Shown: piece after piece, positions 1 through 9,257 of the stretch | Position numbering within the stretch: the stretch's first letter is position 1 | Layout: every line of letters starts with the position of its first letter | Source of the DNA: Oscillospiraceae bacterium | GTDB lineage: Bacteria; Bacillota; Clostridia; Oscillospirales; CAG-272 | Reading direction: 5' to 3' | NCBI GenBank assembly: GCA_015064785.1 | Contig: SVRM01000037.1 | Coordinates: forward strand, 1-34,381 | DNA length: 34,381 bases | Program-made: the position numbers and the translations under genes | Notes under the pieces: generated by a model | Told to the model about the DNA's origin: nothing | Seen by the model: the letters and a program-made list of their open reading frames with translations, nothing else | Database searches by the model: none

Positions 1-2
1 GA

Positions 3-578
3 TTACTGGTGGTTCCAGCCCATGTCAAAGGCTTTTAAGTTGACATCGAGGAACTTCGGCGGAACGGTGGTCTTCAGCACTTCGATCCAGGTTTCGTAGG
101 GGATTTCGGTGCGGTGTGCGAGAATGCCGATCAGAACGACGTTCGCCGCCTTGATGGTGCCGGCTTCTCTTGCCATACCGATGGCATCGGCAGAAATCAG
201 ATCTGCCTGTGTTGCGATTTTCTCGCAGAGGTTTTCGGGGTACTTTGCCGCGCCTGTGATGACTGGCATCGGATCGATGCACTGCGTACCGGTGACGACA
301 ACGCCGCCTTTTTTCAGATAAGGCAGAGCACGGTATGCTTCGAGCTGTTCAAATGCAAGGATGATGTCGGCTTCTCCCTCACCGATGATGGGGGACCAGA
401 CTTTTTCGCCGTACTTGACGTAGGTGACAACGGAACCGCCGCGCTGGCTCATGCCGTGAACTTCGGAAACCTTGACGTCGTAGCCCTCACGGATGAGGAC
501 ATTGCCGAGAATGCGGCTGGCAAGCAGGGTACCCTGTCCGCCGACGCCGACGATCATGATATTGGTTGTGGTTTTCAT
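3..578 (-). CDS. iorB: indolepyruvate ferredoxin oxidoreductase, beta subunit
   Basis: 191-aa ORF; MIVGVGGQGTLLASRILGNVL...EVHGMSQRGGSVVTYVKYGE is the typical 2-oxoacid:ferredoxin oxidoreductase gamma/IorB pattern; directly downstream of iorA. Confidence 0.93.
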   Translation of the reverse strand: MKTTTNIMIVGVGGQGTLLASRILGNVLIREGYDVKVSEVHGMSQRGGSVVTYVKYGEKVWSPIIGEGEADIILAFEQLEAYRALPYLKKGGVVVTGTQCIDPMPVITGAAKYPENLCEKIATQADLISADAIGMAREAGTIKAANVVLIGILAHRTEIPYETWIEVLKTTVPPKFLDVNLKAFDMGWNHQ

Positions 579-593
579 TTTCGTCGTTCCTCC

Positions 594-2351
594 TTAGTCT
601 TCGATCTTCTTGATTGCATGGAACGGACAGACACCGACGCACAGACCGCAGCCGTTGCACTGGTTCTCGTCGATGACGATGGTGCCGTCCTCGCGCTTGG
701 AGATGGCAGGGCAGCCGAGCTTCAGACACATACCGCACTTGCGGCAATCGTCGGAAATGACGCAGTGACCGGTATACTTGACGGTCTTGAGCAGTGCGCA
801 GGGACGCTGTGCGATAACGACAGCCGGTGCTTCCAGTGCACATGCCTCTTTGACAACGGCTTCAAATGCCTTGGTGTCAAACGGATCGGCAACCTTTACC
901 CAGTCGATGCCGCAGGCGTGGCAGAGCGCTTCGAGGTCAACCTGACGGGTTGCCTCACCGCGGATGGTCTTGCCGGTGGTGGGGTTATCCTGATGACCGG
1001 TCATACCGGTGATGGAGTTGTCGAGAATGATAACGGTGTTGATGCCCTTGTTGTAAACGATGTCGATGAGTCCGGTGATGCCGGAGTGCATGAACGTGGA
1101 GTCACCGATGACGGAGACGAGCTTCTTTGCAAAGTCGTTGCCGCGTGCCTTTGCCATACCGAGCGCCGCAGAAACAGACGCACCCATACAGATGGTCGTG
1201 TCAACGGAAGCAAGCGGCGCAACGGCACCGAGCGTATAACAGCCGATGTCGCCGGAAACGGTCAGCCCCAGCTTCTTGAGGACATAGAACGTACCTCTGT
1301 GCGGACAGCCTGCACACATGACGGGCGGTCTGCCGGGGATGGCATCAATGGATGCGTGTTCGGGCATTTCCTCACCGAGCACAGCCCCGGCGATCATGGC
1401 CGGCGTGTATTCGCCGATCAGCGTGAACACATCCTTGCCGTGTACGTTTAAGCCCAATGCCTTGCAGTGGGTTTCAATGACCGGGTCGAGCTCTTCAATG
1501 ACGTAGACTTCATCGCACTGTGCGGCGAAGTTCCGGAGCAGATCGACGGGCAGCGGATAAACCATACCGAGCTTGCAGTAGCTGACGCTGTCGCCGAGTG
1601 CTTCGTGTGCGTACATATCGGAGACGCCTGCGGTGATGACACCGATCTTCTTGCCGCCGACGGTCTTGTCGGTATAAGTGACTGTGTTGAGGTCGGTCGT
1701 TTCTGCAAATGCAGTCAGCGCGGCAATGCGGTCTTCAACCACAACATGACGGCCGCGCGCATTTGCCGGCATCATGACGTATTTCGGAATATTCTTTTCG
1801 TAATCCTTCAACGGTGCGTTTTCGCGGTCGGAGACTTCGATCAGCGACTGGGAGTGGGAAACGCGGGTGGACAGGCGAAGCAGGACAGGTGTGTCGAACT
1901 GCTCGGACAGCGCATACGCTGCCTTGGTATAGGAAAGACATTCACCGGAGTCGGCAGGCTCAAGCATGAGCAGCTTTGCCGCCTGGGCATAATGGCGGGA
2001 GTCCTGTTCGTTCTGGGAAGAGTGCATTCCGGGGTCATCCGCAACGGCAATGACAAGACCGCCGCCGACACCGGTATAGGATGCGGTAAAGATGGGGTCT
2101 GCCATGACGTTCAGTCCGACGTGCTTGCAGCAGGTCATTGCGCGTGCACCGCCGATGGATGCACCGATGGCGACTTCAGCCGCGACCTTTTCATTGGGCG
2201 CCCACTCAACGTAGACATCCTCTTGGGGGAAGGTCGCCATGACCTCTGTGATTTCTGTACTCGGCGTGCCGGGGTAGGACGATACGACGCGGACACCCGC
2301 TTCGTATGCACCGCGTGCCACGGCCGCGTTGCCGATCATAAGCTGTTTCAT
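594..2351 (-). CDS. iorA: indolepyruvate ferredoxin oxidoreductase, alpha subunit
   Basis: ORF trimmed to the internal Met (MKQLMIGNAAVARGAYEAGVRVVSSYPGTPSTEI); TPP-binding region GDIGCYTLGAVAPL...GDSTFMHSGITGL; two C-terminal 4Fe-4S motifs (CRKCGMCLKLGCP, CNGCGLCVGVCP). Confidence 0.94.
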   Translation of the reverse strand: MKQLMIGNAAVARGAYEAGVRVVSSYPGTPSTEITEVMATFPQEDVYVEWAPNEKVAAEVAIGASIGGARAMTCCKHVGLNVMADPIFTASYTGVGGGLVIAVADDPGMHSSQNEQDSRHYAQAAKLLMLEPADSGECLSYTKAAYALSEQFDTPVLLRLSTRVSHSQSLIEVSDRENAPLKDYEKNIPKYVMMPANARGRHVVVEDRIAALTAFAETTDLNTVTYTDKTVGGKKIGVITAGVSDMYAHEALGDSVSYCKLGMVYPLPVDLLRNFAAQCDEVYVIEELDPVIETHCKALGLNVHGKDVFTLIGEYTPAMIAGAVLGEEMPEHASIDAIPGRPPVMCAGCPHRGTFYVLKKLGLTVSGDIGCYTLGAVAPLASVDTTICMGASVSAALGMAKARGNDFAKKLVSVIGDSTFMHSGITGLIDIVYNKGINTVIILDNSITGMTGHQDNPTTGKTIRGEATRQVDLEALCHACGIDWVKVADPFDTKAFEAVVKEACALEAPAVVIAQRPCALLKTVKYTGHCVISDDCRKCGMCLKLGCPAISKREDGTIVIDENQCNGCGLCVGVCPFHAIKKIED

Positions 2352-2391
2352 ATACGTAATCCTCTCTGTATCATACGGTGTTGTGCAGTAG

Positions 2392-2411
2392 GGGCGATTC
2401 ACGAATCGCCC
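2392..2411. repeat. REP-like short palindrome between iorA and the ligase gene
   Basis: GGGCGATTC-AC-GAATCGCCC, perfect 9-bp arms, embedded in GTAGGGGCGATTCACGAATCGCCCGTC. Confidence 0.6.
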
Positions 2412-2439
2412 GTCTGATATTGCAAAAAACGAGGGTGCT

Positions 2440-4074
2440 TTAATTCTTAATCTGCTGTTCAACCAGCGACTTGCCGCAGTAAATCTCACGCAGCTTCGGC
2501 TTTTCGATCTTGCCGGTGGGATTTCTCGGAACCTTGGCAAAGATGTAGGTGCGCGGTCTCTTGTAACGCGGCATGGAGGAACAGAAGTCAGCGATTTCTT
2601 CCTCGGTCAGCGTCATATCCTCGCGGACTTCGATGATCGCCGCAGCGATTTCACCGAGTCTTGCGTGCGGCAGACCGATAACGGCAACGTCCTTGACCGC
2701 TTCATGGCGGCGGATGTGGTTTTCAATCTGTACAGGATACAGGTTTTCACCGCCGGTGATGATGACGTCCTTCTTACGGTCGACCAGATAGATGAAGCCG
2801 TCCTCGTCTTCCTCTGCCATGTCGCCGGTGAAGAGCCAGCCGTCGCGCAGGGTTTCCGCAGTTGCCTTTTCGTCATTGTAGTAGCAGGTCATGACACCGG
2901 GACCTCTGACACAGAGTTCACCGACGTTGCCGCGTGCAACGGGTTCGCCGTTTTCGTCCGCGATCTTGACCTCCCAGCCGTAACCGGCACGCCCGATCGC
3001 ACCGACCTTGTGGATGTTCTCAACACCCAGATGGACACAGCCGGGACCGATGGATTCGGACAGACCGTAGTTGGTATCGTATGCCTGACCCGGGAATACA
3101 CCCTGCCAGCGGCGGATCAGAGACGGCGGAACAGGCTGTGCGCCGATGTGCATCAAACGCCACTGGGACAGTTCATAGTCCGCAAGCTTCAGTGCGCCGG
3201 TATCAAGCTCGTCGAGAATGTCCTGTGCCCACGGCACGAGCAGCCAGACGATCGTGCACTTTTCATCGGATGCAGCTTTGAGAATCCACTCGGGATTGGT
3301 ACCCTTGAGCAGAACGGACTTGCCGCCTGCGACCAGAGAACCGAACCAGTGCATCTTTGCGCCGGTGTGGTAGAGCGGTGGGATACAGAGGAAGACATCG
3401 TCCTTTGTCTGACCGTGATGTGCCTGCTCGCACAGAGCCGCATGGGTCAGGGAACGGTGCTTATGTAAAATGGCTTTCGGGAAGCCTGTGGTACCGGAGG
3501 AGAAGTAGATGGCGCCATCGTCATCGTCGGAGAGGGGAATGTCGGGTGCCTTCTTGGAGCAGAAGCCGATCATACGGTCATAGCTGTCTGCAAAGGAGGG
3601 GCAGTCCTCACCGACATAGAACAGATTCTTCACGGCAGGAATGCGGTCAACGATTTCTTCAATACGGCCGATGAATTCCGGACCGAAGACGAGCATCGTG
3701 CAGTCTGCTTTGTTCAGACAGTACTTGATTTCTTCGGCGGTATAACGGTAGTTCAGCGGCACAGCAAGCGCACCGGCCTTGAGAATGCCAAAGTAAACAG
3801 GCAGCCATTCGATGGAGTTCATCATCAGAACGGCAACCTTGTCGCCGCGGTGAATGCCGCGCGTCAGAAGCAGGTTTGCAAAACGGTTTGCTTTGTCATC
3901 AAAGGTCTTCCATGTGATTTCACGGCGGAAGGGCTGACCGACCTCGGGCTGGATCAGAGAATAATCCTTCCAGGTGATGCGGGAAGCCGGTTCAAAATGG
4001 GGGTTGATCTCGACGAGCGCAACGTCATTGGGGTAAAGCTCCGCGTTGCGTACGAGAAAGTCTGTGATAGGCAT
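2440..4074 (-). CDS. AMP-forming acyl-CoA synthetase / class I adenylate-forming ligase
   Basis: 544 aa; P-loop YFSSGTTGFPKAILHKH, NYGLSESIGPG, GWLFTGDMAEEDEDGFIYLVDRKKDVIITGGENLYP, C-terminal NPTGKIEK. Confidence 0.9.
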   Translation of the reverse strand: MPITDFLVRNAELYPNDVALVEINPHFEPASRITWKDYSLIQPEVGQPFRREITWKTFDDKANRFANLLLTRGIHRGDKVAVLMMNSIEWLPVYFGILKAGALAVPLNYRYTAEEIKYCLNKADCTMLVFGPEFIGRIEEIVDRIPAVKNLFYVGEDCPSFADSYDRMIGFCSKKAPDIPLSDDDDGAIYFSSGTTGFPKAILHKHRSLTHAALCEQAHHGQTKDDVFLCIPPLYHTGAKMHWFGSLVAGGKSVLLKGTNPEWILKAASDEKCTIVWLLVPWAQDILDELDTGALKLADYELSQWRLMHIGAQPVPPSLIRRWQGVFPGQAYDTNYGLSESIGPGCVHLGVENIHKVGAIGRAGYGWEVKIADENGEPVARGNVGELCVRGPGVMTCYYNDEKATAETLRDGWLFTGDMAEEDEDGFIYLVDRKKDVIITGGENLYPVQIENHIRRHEAVKDVAVIGLPHARLGEIAAAIIEVREDMTLTEEEIADFCSSMPRYKRPRTYIFAKVPRNPTGKIEKPKLREIYCGKSLVEQQIKN

Positions 4075-4101
4075 AACGGTTTATCCTTTCGGGTGTGATG
4101 C

Positions 4102-4135
4102 ATTTTTATACATGAATCAATTCATGCGCAAAAAT
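4102..4135. promoter_or_regulatory. 34-bp interrupted palindrome in the leader of the ligase/ior operon (candidate operator)
   Basis: ATTTTTataCATGAAT-ca-ATTCATGcgcAAAAAT; 13 of 16 arm positions complementary; lies just downstream of the -10 at 4147-4152 (minus strand). Confidence 0.5.
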
Positions 4136-4146
4136 CTGATTCTATT

Positions 4147-4175
4147 ATTATATCATTCATATGTGCGTTTGTCAA
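4147..4175 (-). promoter_or_regulatory. sigma-A type promoter for the ligase-iorA-iorB operon
   Basis: On the minus strand TTGACA (4175-4170), 17-bp spacer, TATAAT (4152-4147). Confidence 0.8.
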
Positions 4176-4250
4176 GCGTTCCACGGCTTTTTGCACAGAA
4201 AAACACCAAAAACAGACAGGAATTTCGACTTCTGCAAATATGCGAAAGGA

Positions 4251-4279
4251 TTGACAAAATCAGAACAAAGTAGTATAAT
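4251..4279 (+). promoter_or_regulatory. sigma-A type promoter
   Basis: TTGACA 4251-4256, 17-bp spacer, TATAAT 4274-4279; upstream of the lipoprotein gene at 4341. Confidence 0.8.
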
Positions 4280-4340
4280 AATTAAAAAGAATTTTATATT
4301 CAGCCGGGCTTCCGGTCATAGAAAGGACGATGGATTTTTG

Positions 4341-5807
4341 ATGAAAACAAATACAAAGATGCTTTGCTTGATGCTTGCGGCAATGACTGTCGGCGGCACG
4401 ATGATTTCCTGCGGCGGTGATACGTCCGGTTCTGCCGATACGACTGCGGCTGTCGGAACCGATGCGGCAACGGAAGCTGTCACGGAAGAAATTGCGGAGC
4501 TGGAAAAGCTGCCTGCTGCCGACTACGGCGGACATGTTGTCAACATCCTGCTCAACGACCAGGATGAACGCTTTGTCGATATCATGACCGAGGGTGAGGA
4601 AACCGGCGATGTCATGAATGACATCATCTATCAGCGGAACCGTGCGGTCGAGGAAAAGTACAATGTCACGATTGTCGGCGAATCCGATACCTATGATAAT
4701 GTCAACAACATGCTGAAAAAGGAAGTGCAGGGCGGTCTGACCGACCATGACTTCTATTTCTCCAACTGTTATGCTGCTCCGCTTGCATCCGGCGGTTTTC
4801 TGTATGTCCTCAACGATCTGCCGAATGTCGATCTGTCCAACCCGTGGTGGGATAAGGCGGCGCTGGAAGGCATGTCTGTCAGCGGCAAGGTCTATCTTGC
4901 AACCGGTGATATTTCTCCCACCTCACTTCTGACCTCCTCCTGTCTCGTCTTCAACAAGAAGCTGTTCTCCAACAGTGATATGGAATTCCCCTATGAAATG
5001 GCGGCAAACGGCACATGGACACTGGACAAGCTCGTCGAGATGACCAAGGGTCTGACCACCGATGTCAACGGTGACGGCAAATATACGCTGGGTGACGATA
5101 TCTTTGGCTTCTCCTCCTGGATGTGTGACTCGCCCTACTCCCTGTTCTTCGGTGCCGGCGGCAGATACTCTGCAAAGGATGCTGACGATGTCCCGTATGT
5201 CAACTTCGATATGGAACGCATCTCCGATATTTACAGCAAGATGTATCAGCTGATTCTGGAGCAGGAATCCTACTTCGTTACCGACCCGAACCAGTATCCG
5301 ACCACATATGAGTGCTTCTCCAACGGCGGTGCGTATTTCTGCGAAATCACATTGCAGAAGATTGACGCATTCCTGCGTGATATGGAAGACGACTACGGCA
5401 TCCTGCCGATTCCGAAGTGGAGCGCGGAGCAGGAAGACTATCTGTCCTGCGTCAACGGCGCCGGCGGCTTCGTTGTCATTCCGAATAATCCCGCAGATGC
5501 AGAGCGTACCGGTATGCTCTTTGAAGCACTGGCAGCGGGTGCCTATGACATGGTCACCCCGCAGATTTACGAAGTCATCACCAAGACCAAGAACGTCCGC
5601 GATGAAGAATCTGCCGATATGGTCAATCTGATCATCCGCAACCGTGTCTATGATCCGTTCTACATCAACCTCTGCACCGGTTACGACACGCTGCAGACCC
5701 AGCTGTCCTCCAAGAAGGAAGAAGTTGCTTCCGCTATGGAAAAGAAGCTTACTGCGGCTGAAAAGGCAATGCAGAAGATCATTGACGCATACGCGGAGAT
5801 GGAATAA
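4341..5807 (+). CDS. extracellular solute-binding-protein-like lipoprotein (paralog 1)
   Basis: Signal peptide and lipobox MISC-GGD; acidic/Thr-rich linker; NPWWDKAAL motif; DVNGDGKYTLGDD loop; overall SBP-like length (about 490 aa). Start at the internal Met MKTNTKMLC. Confidence 0.8.
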   Translation: MKTNTKMLCLMLAAMTVGGTMISCGGDTSGSADTTAAVGTDAATEAVTEEIAELEKLPAADYGGHVVNILLNDQDERFVDIMTEGEETGDVMNDIIYQRNRAVEEKYNVTIVGESDTYDNVNNMLKKEVQGGLTDHDFYFSNCYAAPLASGGFLYVLNDLPNVDLSNPWWDKAALEGMSVSGKVYLATGDISPTSLLTSSCLVFNKKLFSNSDMEFPYEMAANGTWTLDKLVEMTKGLTTDVNGDGKYTLGDDIFGFSSWMCDSPYSLFFGAGGRYSAKDADDVPYVNFDMERISDIYSKMYQLILEQESYFVTDPNQYPTTYECFSNGGAYFCEITLQKIDAFLRDMEDDYGILPIPKWSAEQEDYLSCVNGAGGFVVIPNNPADAERTGMLFEALAAGAYDMVTPQIYEVITKTKNVRDEESADMVNLIIRNRVYDPFYINLCTGYDTLQTQLSSKKEEVASAMEKKLTAAEKAMQKIIDAYAEME

Positions 5808-5827
5808 ACTGCAAACGCTAAACCTGC

Positions 5828-5850
5828 ACCCGGACAGCTGCTGTCCGGGT
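5828..5850 (+). other. intercistronic stem-loop between lipoprotein paralogs 1 and 2
   Basis: ACCCGGACAG-CTG-CTGTCCGGGT, perfect 10-bp stem; no U-tract follows (attgcaatg). Confidence 0.6.
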
Positions 5851-5899
5851 ATTGCAATGCAAAAAAATATCACAGAATCATAATGGAAAGGCAAATATC

Positions 5900-7360
5900 A
5901 TGAAAAAACAGCTTTGTATTCTTCTCGCACTTCTGACAGCCGGCAGCACGCTCGCATCCTGCGGCGGCGATACCGGCAGTACATCCACCGAAACCCAAAA
6001 CGGTGAAACCCCGACAACAACTGCGGCCCCCGTGGAAACTGAGGAGCCGTCCGCATTTGATCTGATGGAGAACATCGACTACGGCGGACATGTTGTGCGC
6101 ATTATGCTCTCCGATCAGCAGAACGAACAGGGGGACATCATCACAGGCGAAGAAGAAAACGGCGATGTCCTGCACGACCTCATCTATCAGCGCAACCGTG
6201 CGGTTGAGGAAAAATACAACATCTACATCGAAGGTGAAGCAGATACCAATGCTGTGGTCAATGATATGATCCGGATGCAGGTTCAGGGCGGTGCCAATGA
6301 CTATGATTTTTACTTTGCGCATTCCTCCGTTTCCGGTCTGGCAACAGCAGGTCTGCTGTATCCGATCAGCCAGATTGAAGAAATTGATCTGACAAACCCC
6401 TGGTGGGACAAGGCGGCACTGAATGACTTATCCATCGGCAATGAAGTCTTCATGGCAATCGGTGATATTTCCCCGGTTTCTCTGCTGACCTCCTCCTGCA
6501 TGGTATTCAACAAGAAGCTGTTCTCCCAGCAGGATATGGAATTCCCGTATGAGATGGCGGCAGACGGAAAGTGGACCATCGACGCGATGCTGTCCATGAC
6601 CAAGGGGCTGACCACGGACGTCAACGGTGACAGCACTCTCGATTACACAAATGACCTGTTCTCCCTGACATCCTGGGGTTGGGACAGCCCGTATTCGCTG
6701 TTCTACGGCACCGGCGGCAAGCTGTCTGCAAAGGACGAAAATGACATCCCGCATATCGACTTCAACATTGAGCGTCTGTCCTCGATCTACGACAAGATTT
6801 TTGAGCTTGTCATCAGCCAGCAGTCCAACTTTGTTACGGATGTTGCGGAGTATATGAACACCTATACTACGTTTATCAACGGCAATGCGTATTTCTGTGA
6901 CATCACGCTGTACAAGATCGGTCTGTATCTGCGCGATATGGAAGATGACTTCGGTATCCTGCCGACACCCAAGTATGACGAAGCAAGTGATTACACGTCG
7001 CTTGTCAACCTGTCCGCGCCGATGATCGCGGTTCCGCGCAACGCAGAGGATCCCGCGCGTACCGGTACGGTAATCGAAGCCATTGCCGCGGCGTCCTATG
7101 ACATGGTCACCCCGCAGCTGTTCGATGTCATTACCAAGTCCAAAAACGTCCGCGACGAAGAATCCGCATCGATGGTTGACCTGATTGTCCGCAACCGTGT
7201 CTTTGACCCGGTTTACATCTATCAGATCAACGGCTACGGCTGTGTTGACGGTCAGCTCAAGGCAAAGAAGAACGAGATTGCATCCGAGTATGAGCGCAAC
7301 CTGAAGGCGGCAGAAAAGATGCTTGAAAGGATCGTCCGCGCATACGAAGATATTGAATAA
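5900..7360 (+). CDS. extracellular solute-binding-protein-like lipoprotein (paralog 2)
   Basis: MKKQLCILLALLTAGSTLASCGGD lipobox; co-linear similarity to paralog 1 (IYQRNRAVEEKYN, NPWWDKAAL, MVFNKKLFSQQDMEFPYEMAADGKWT). Confidence 0.8.
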   Translation: MKKQLCILLALLTAGSTLASCGGDTGSTSTETQNGETPTTTAAPVETEEPSAFDLMENIDYGGHVVRIMLSDQQNEQGDIITGEEENGDVLHDLIYQRNRAVEEKYNIYIEGEADTNAVVNDMIRMQVQGGANDYDFYFAHSSVSGLATAGLLYPISQIEEIDLTNPWWDKAALNDLSIGNEVFMAIGDISPVSLLTSSCMVFNKKLFSQQDMEFPYEMAADGKWTIDAMLSMTKGLTTDVNGDSTLDYTNDLFSLTSWGWDSPYSLFYGTGGKLSAKDENDIPHIDFNIERLSSIYDKIFELVISQQSNFVTDVAEYMNTYTTFINGNAYFCDITLYKIGLYLRDMEDDFGILPTPKYDEASDYTSLVNLSAPMIAVPRNAEDPARTGTVIEAIAAASYDMVTPQLFDVITKSKNVRDEESASMVDLIVRNRVFDPVYIYQINGYGCVDGQLKAKKNEIASEYERNLKAAEKMLERIVRAYEDIE

Positions 7361-7371
7361 CAGATTGTCCC

Positions 7372-7407
7372 AAACGGATCCCCGGTCACCGTGCCGGCGG
7401 TCCGTTT
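7372..7407 (+). terminator. probable intrinsic terminator after paralog 2
   Basis: AAACGGA...TCCGTTT stem-loop followed by tcgcgtttt; imperfect. Confidence 0.4.
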
Positions 7408-7423
7408 TCGCGTTTTGCAGCAC

Positions 7424-7452
7424 TTGACAAAGCCTGCAATTCCATGTATAAT
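7424..7452 (+). promoter_or_regulatory. sigma-A type promoter of the DUF4091-ATPase-recQ-lipoprotein cluster
   Basis: TTGACA 7424-7429, 17-bp spacer, TATAAT 7447-7452. Confidence 0.8.
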
Positions 7453-7486
7453 AATAGCTGATAGTATATATATGCGGAGGGATTGT

Positions 7487-9214
7487 ATGGCAGATCAAAC
7501 ACGGATTTCAATCAAGCTTTTATCCTCACAGCCCAAAATTTTCCCGGATACACCGCCGTCGTCCTATCCGGCATTGCAGCAGACCTTTTGTACGCTGCTT
7601 TCCGGTGAGGCATGTTCTTTTCAGCTTGCCATGCGCACCTGCGGTGCGTCATTTCATCCTGTTTCCGTGGCGGTGGAGAGTGACCTTCCCGTGTCGGTAT
7701 ACAAAATCGGCTATGTGCCGCTGACCGCTGTCGGTAATCCCAACGGCGAGGAGGGGTATGCGCGGTCGGAGGGCGGTCTTTATCCGGATGTCCTGCTCAA
7801 ACGGCCCGCAAAACCGGAAATTGTCCGTTACCCGAATGCCTGGGGCGGGGCGTTGTTCTGTGAAGCAGATACAAAAGCAACCATCAACTGCACCGACGAC
7901 TGTACCCAGGGTGTTTATGTAACGCTGAATGAGGACAATGCCGCACTCCCGGCAGGATCCTATCCTGTAACTGTGACGGTAACGAGTCTGAATGACGGGG
8001 CAGTGTTGTTTTCTCAGGTGCTGACCTTTACCGTAATCGCTGCCGCACTTCCGCAGGTGTCGGCGTATTATACCAACTGGTTTCACTGCGACTGCCTTGC
8101 GGATATCTATGGTGTCGAGGTGTATTCCGAGCGGTTCTGGGAGATCTTTGCAAGCTATGTTTCCAATGCGGCAAAGCATCGTATGAATTCTCTGCTGCTG
8201 CCGGCATTTACGCCGCCGCTGGACATGCCGATTGGCGGGACACGGAAGAATGTACAGCTGGTCGGTATCACCGTCGGTGAAGACGGGGCGTATTCCTTTG
8301 ATTTTTCAAGGATGCGGCGGTATATCACGCTGGCGGTGGATTGCGGGATCACATATTTTGAACACTGCCATCTGTTTTCGCAGTGGGGTGCCGAACATGC
8401 GCCGCTGATCTATGCGGACGTTGACGGCAGGGAGGTGCTGCTGTTCGGCTGGGAAACCGATGCAGCCGGTGCGGCGTACCGTGCATTTCTGGCGGCGTAC
8501 CTTTCTGCTTTTCTGGCATTCATGCGTGAAATGCATCTTGCGCATCGCGTCTGGTTCCATATCTCCGATGAGCCGGGAGAGGCGCACGCGGTACATTACC
8601 GTGCAGCGCTGGACGCAGTGAAGCCGTACATCGGGGATGCAATCATCGCCGATGCGCTGTCGGATTACAGCTTTTATGAGCAGGGACTTGTGAAAACACC
8701 GATCGCTGCGCTGAATCATGTCGATGCCTTTGCCGGAAGATGCGACGATCTGTGGGTGTACTATACCGGCGGTCCGTATATGAAAAACTGCTCTAACCGG
8801 ATGATTTCCAATACCAATCCCCGCACACGCGCGCTTGGTGTACAGATGTATGTCCTCGGTGCGAAGGGCTTTCTGCACTGGGGCTACAATTATTACTATG
8901 ACCGGATGTCGCAGGGGCTGTTCGATCCCTTTGCCGATCCGTGCGCTTACAAGCAGATGCCGGGATCGACGTATCTTGCCTACCCCGGCAGGGACGGTCA
9001 GGCAATGCCGTCCATCCGCGAGAAAGCCATGGCGGAGGCGTTTGCCGATCACGGTGCGCTGTGTCTGCTTGAAGAAAAGATCGGACGCGAGGCGGTTCTG
9101 GCGCTTTGCAAGGATGTCCTCGGCGTGATCCCGTCACCGACCTGGATTCCCGAGGGAGAGGCGCTTCTCGAGCTGCGTTCGGCTGTCAACCGTGCGTTGT
9201 GTGAACAGATGTGA
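7487..9214 (+). CDS. DUF4091-type glycoside-hydrolase-like protein
   Basis: 575 aa from internal Met MADQTRISIK (RBS gcggagg); VWFHISDEP and LGAKGFLHWGYNYYYDRMSQGLFDPF...PGSTYLAYPG resemble DUF4091/TIM-barrel GH-like proteins. Confidence 0.75.
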   Translation: MADQTRISIKLLSSQPKIFPDTPPSSYPALQQTFCTLLSGEACSFQLAMRTCGASFHPVSVAVESDLPVSVYKIGYVPLTAVGNPNGEEGYARSEGGLYPDVLLKRPAKPEIVRYPNAWGGALFCEADTKATINCTDDCTQGVYVTLNEDNAALPAGSYPVTVTVTSLNDGAVLFSQVLTFTVIAAALPQVSAYYTNWFHCDCLADIYGVEVYSERFWEIFASYVSNAAKHRMNSLLLPAFTPPLDMPIGGTRKNVQLVGITVGEDGAYSFDFSRMRRYITLAVDCGITYFEHCHLFSQWGAEHAPLIYADVDGREVLLFGWETDAAGAAYRAFLAAYLSAFLAFMREMHLAHRVWFHISDEPGEAHAVHYRAALDAVKPYIGDAIIADALSDYSFYEQGLVKTPIAALNHVDAFAGRCDDLWVYYTGGPYMKNCSNRMISNTNPRTRALGVQMYVLGAKGFLHWGYNYYYDRMSQGLFDPFADPCAYKQMPGSTYLAYPGRDGQAMPSIREKAMAEAFADHGALCLLEEKIGREAVLALCKDVLGVIPSPTWIPEGEALLELRSAVNRALCEQM

Positions 9215-9225
9215 AACGATACACA
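9210..9225. repeat. 16-bp near-palindromic box, copy 1
   Basis: TGTGAAACGATACACA; overlaps the TGA stop of the DUF4091 gene. Confidence 0.75.
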
Positions 9226-9231
9226 ATCAAA

Positions 9232-9247
9232 TGTGAAACGATACACA
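9232..9247. repeat. 16-bp near-palindromic box, copy 2
   Basis: TGTGAAACGATACACA, 22 bp from copy 1; abuts the SD (ggag) of the ATPase gene. Confidence 0.75.
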
Positions 9248-9257
9248 GGAGAATGAT

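Noticed and set aside
114-1451. 445-aa plus-strand ORF opposite iorB/iorA
   Set aside because: Overlaps well-supported IorA/IorB on the opposite strand; composition typical of antisense readthrough.
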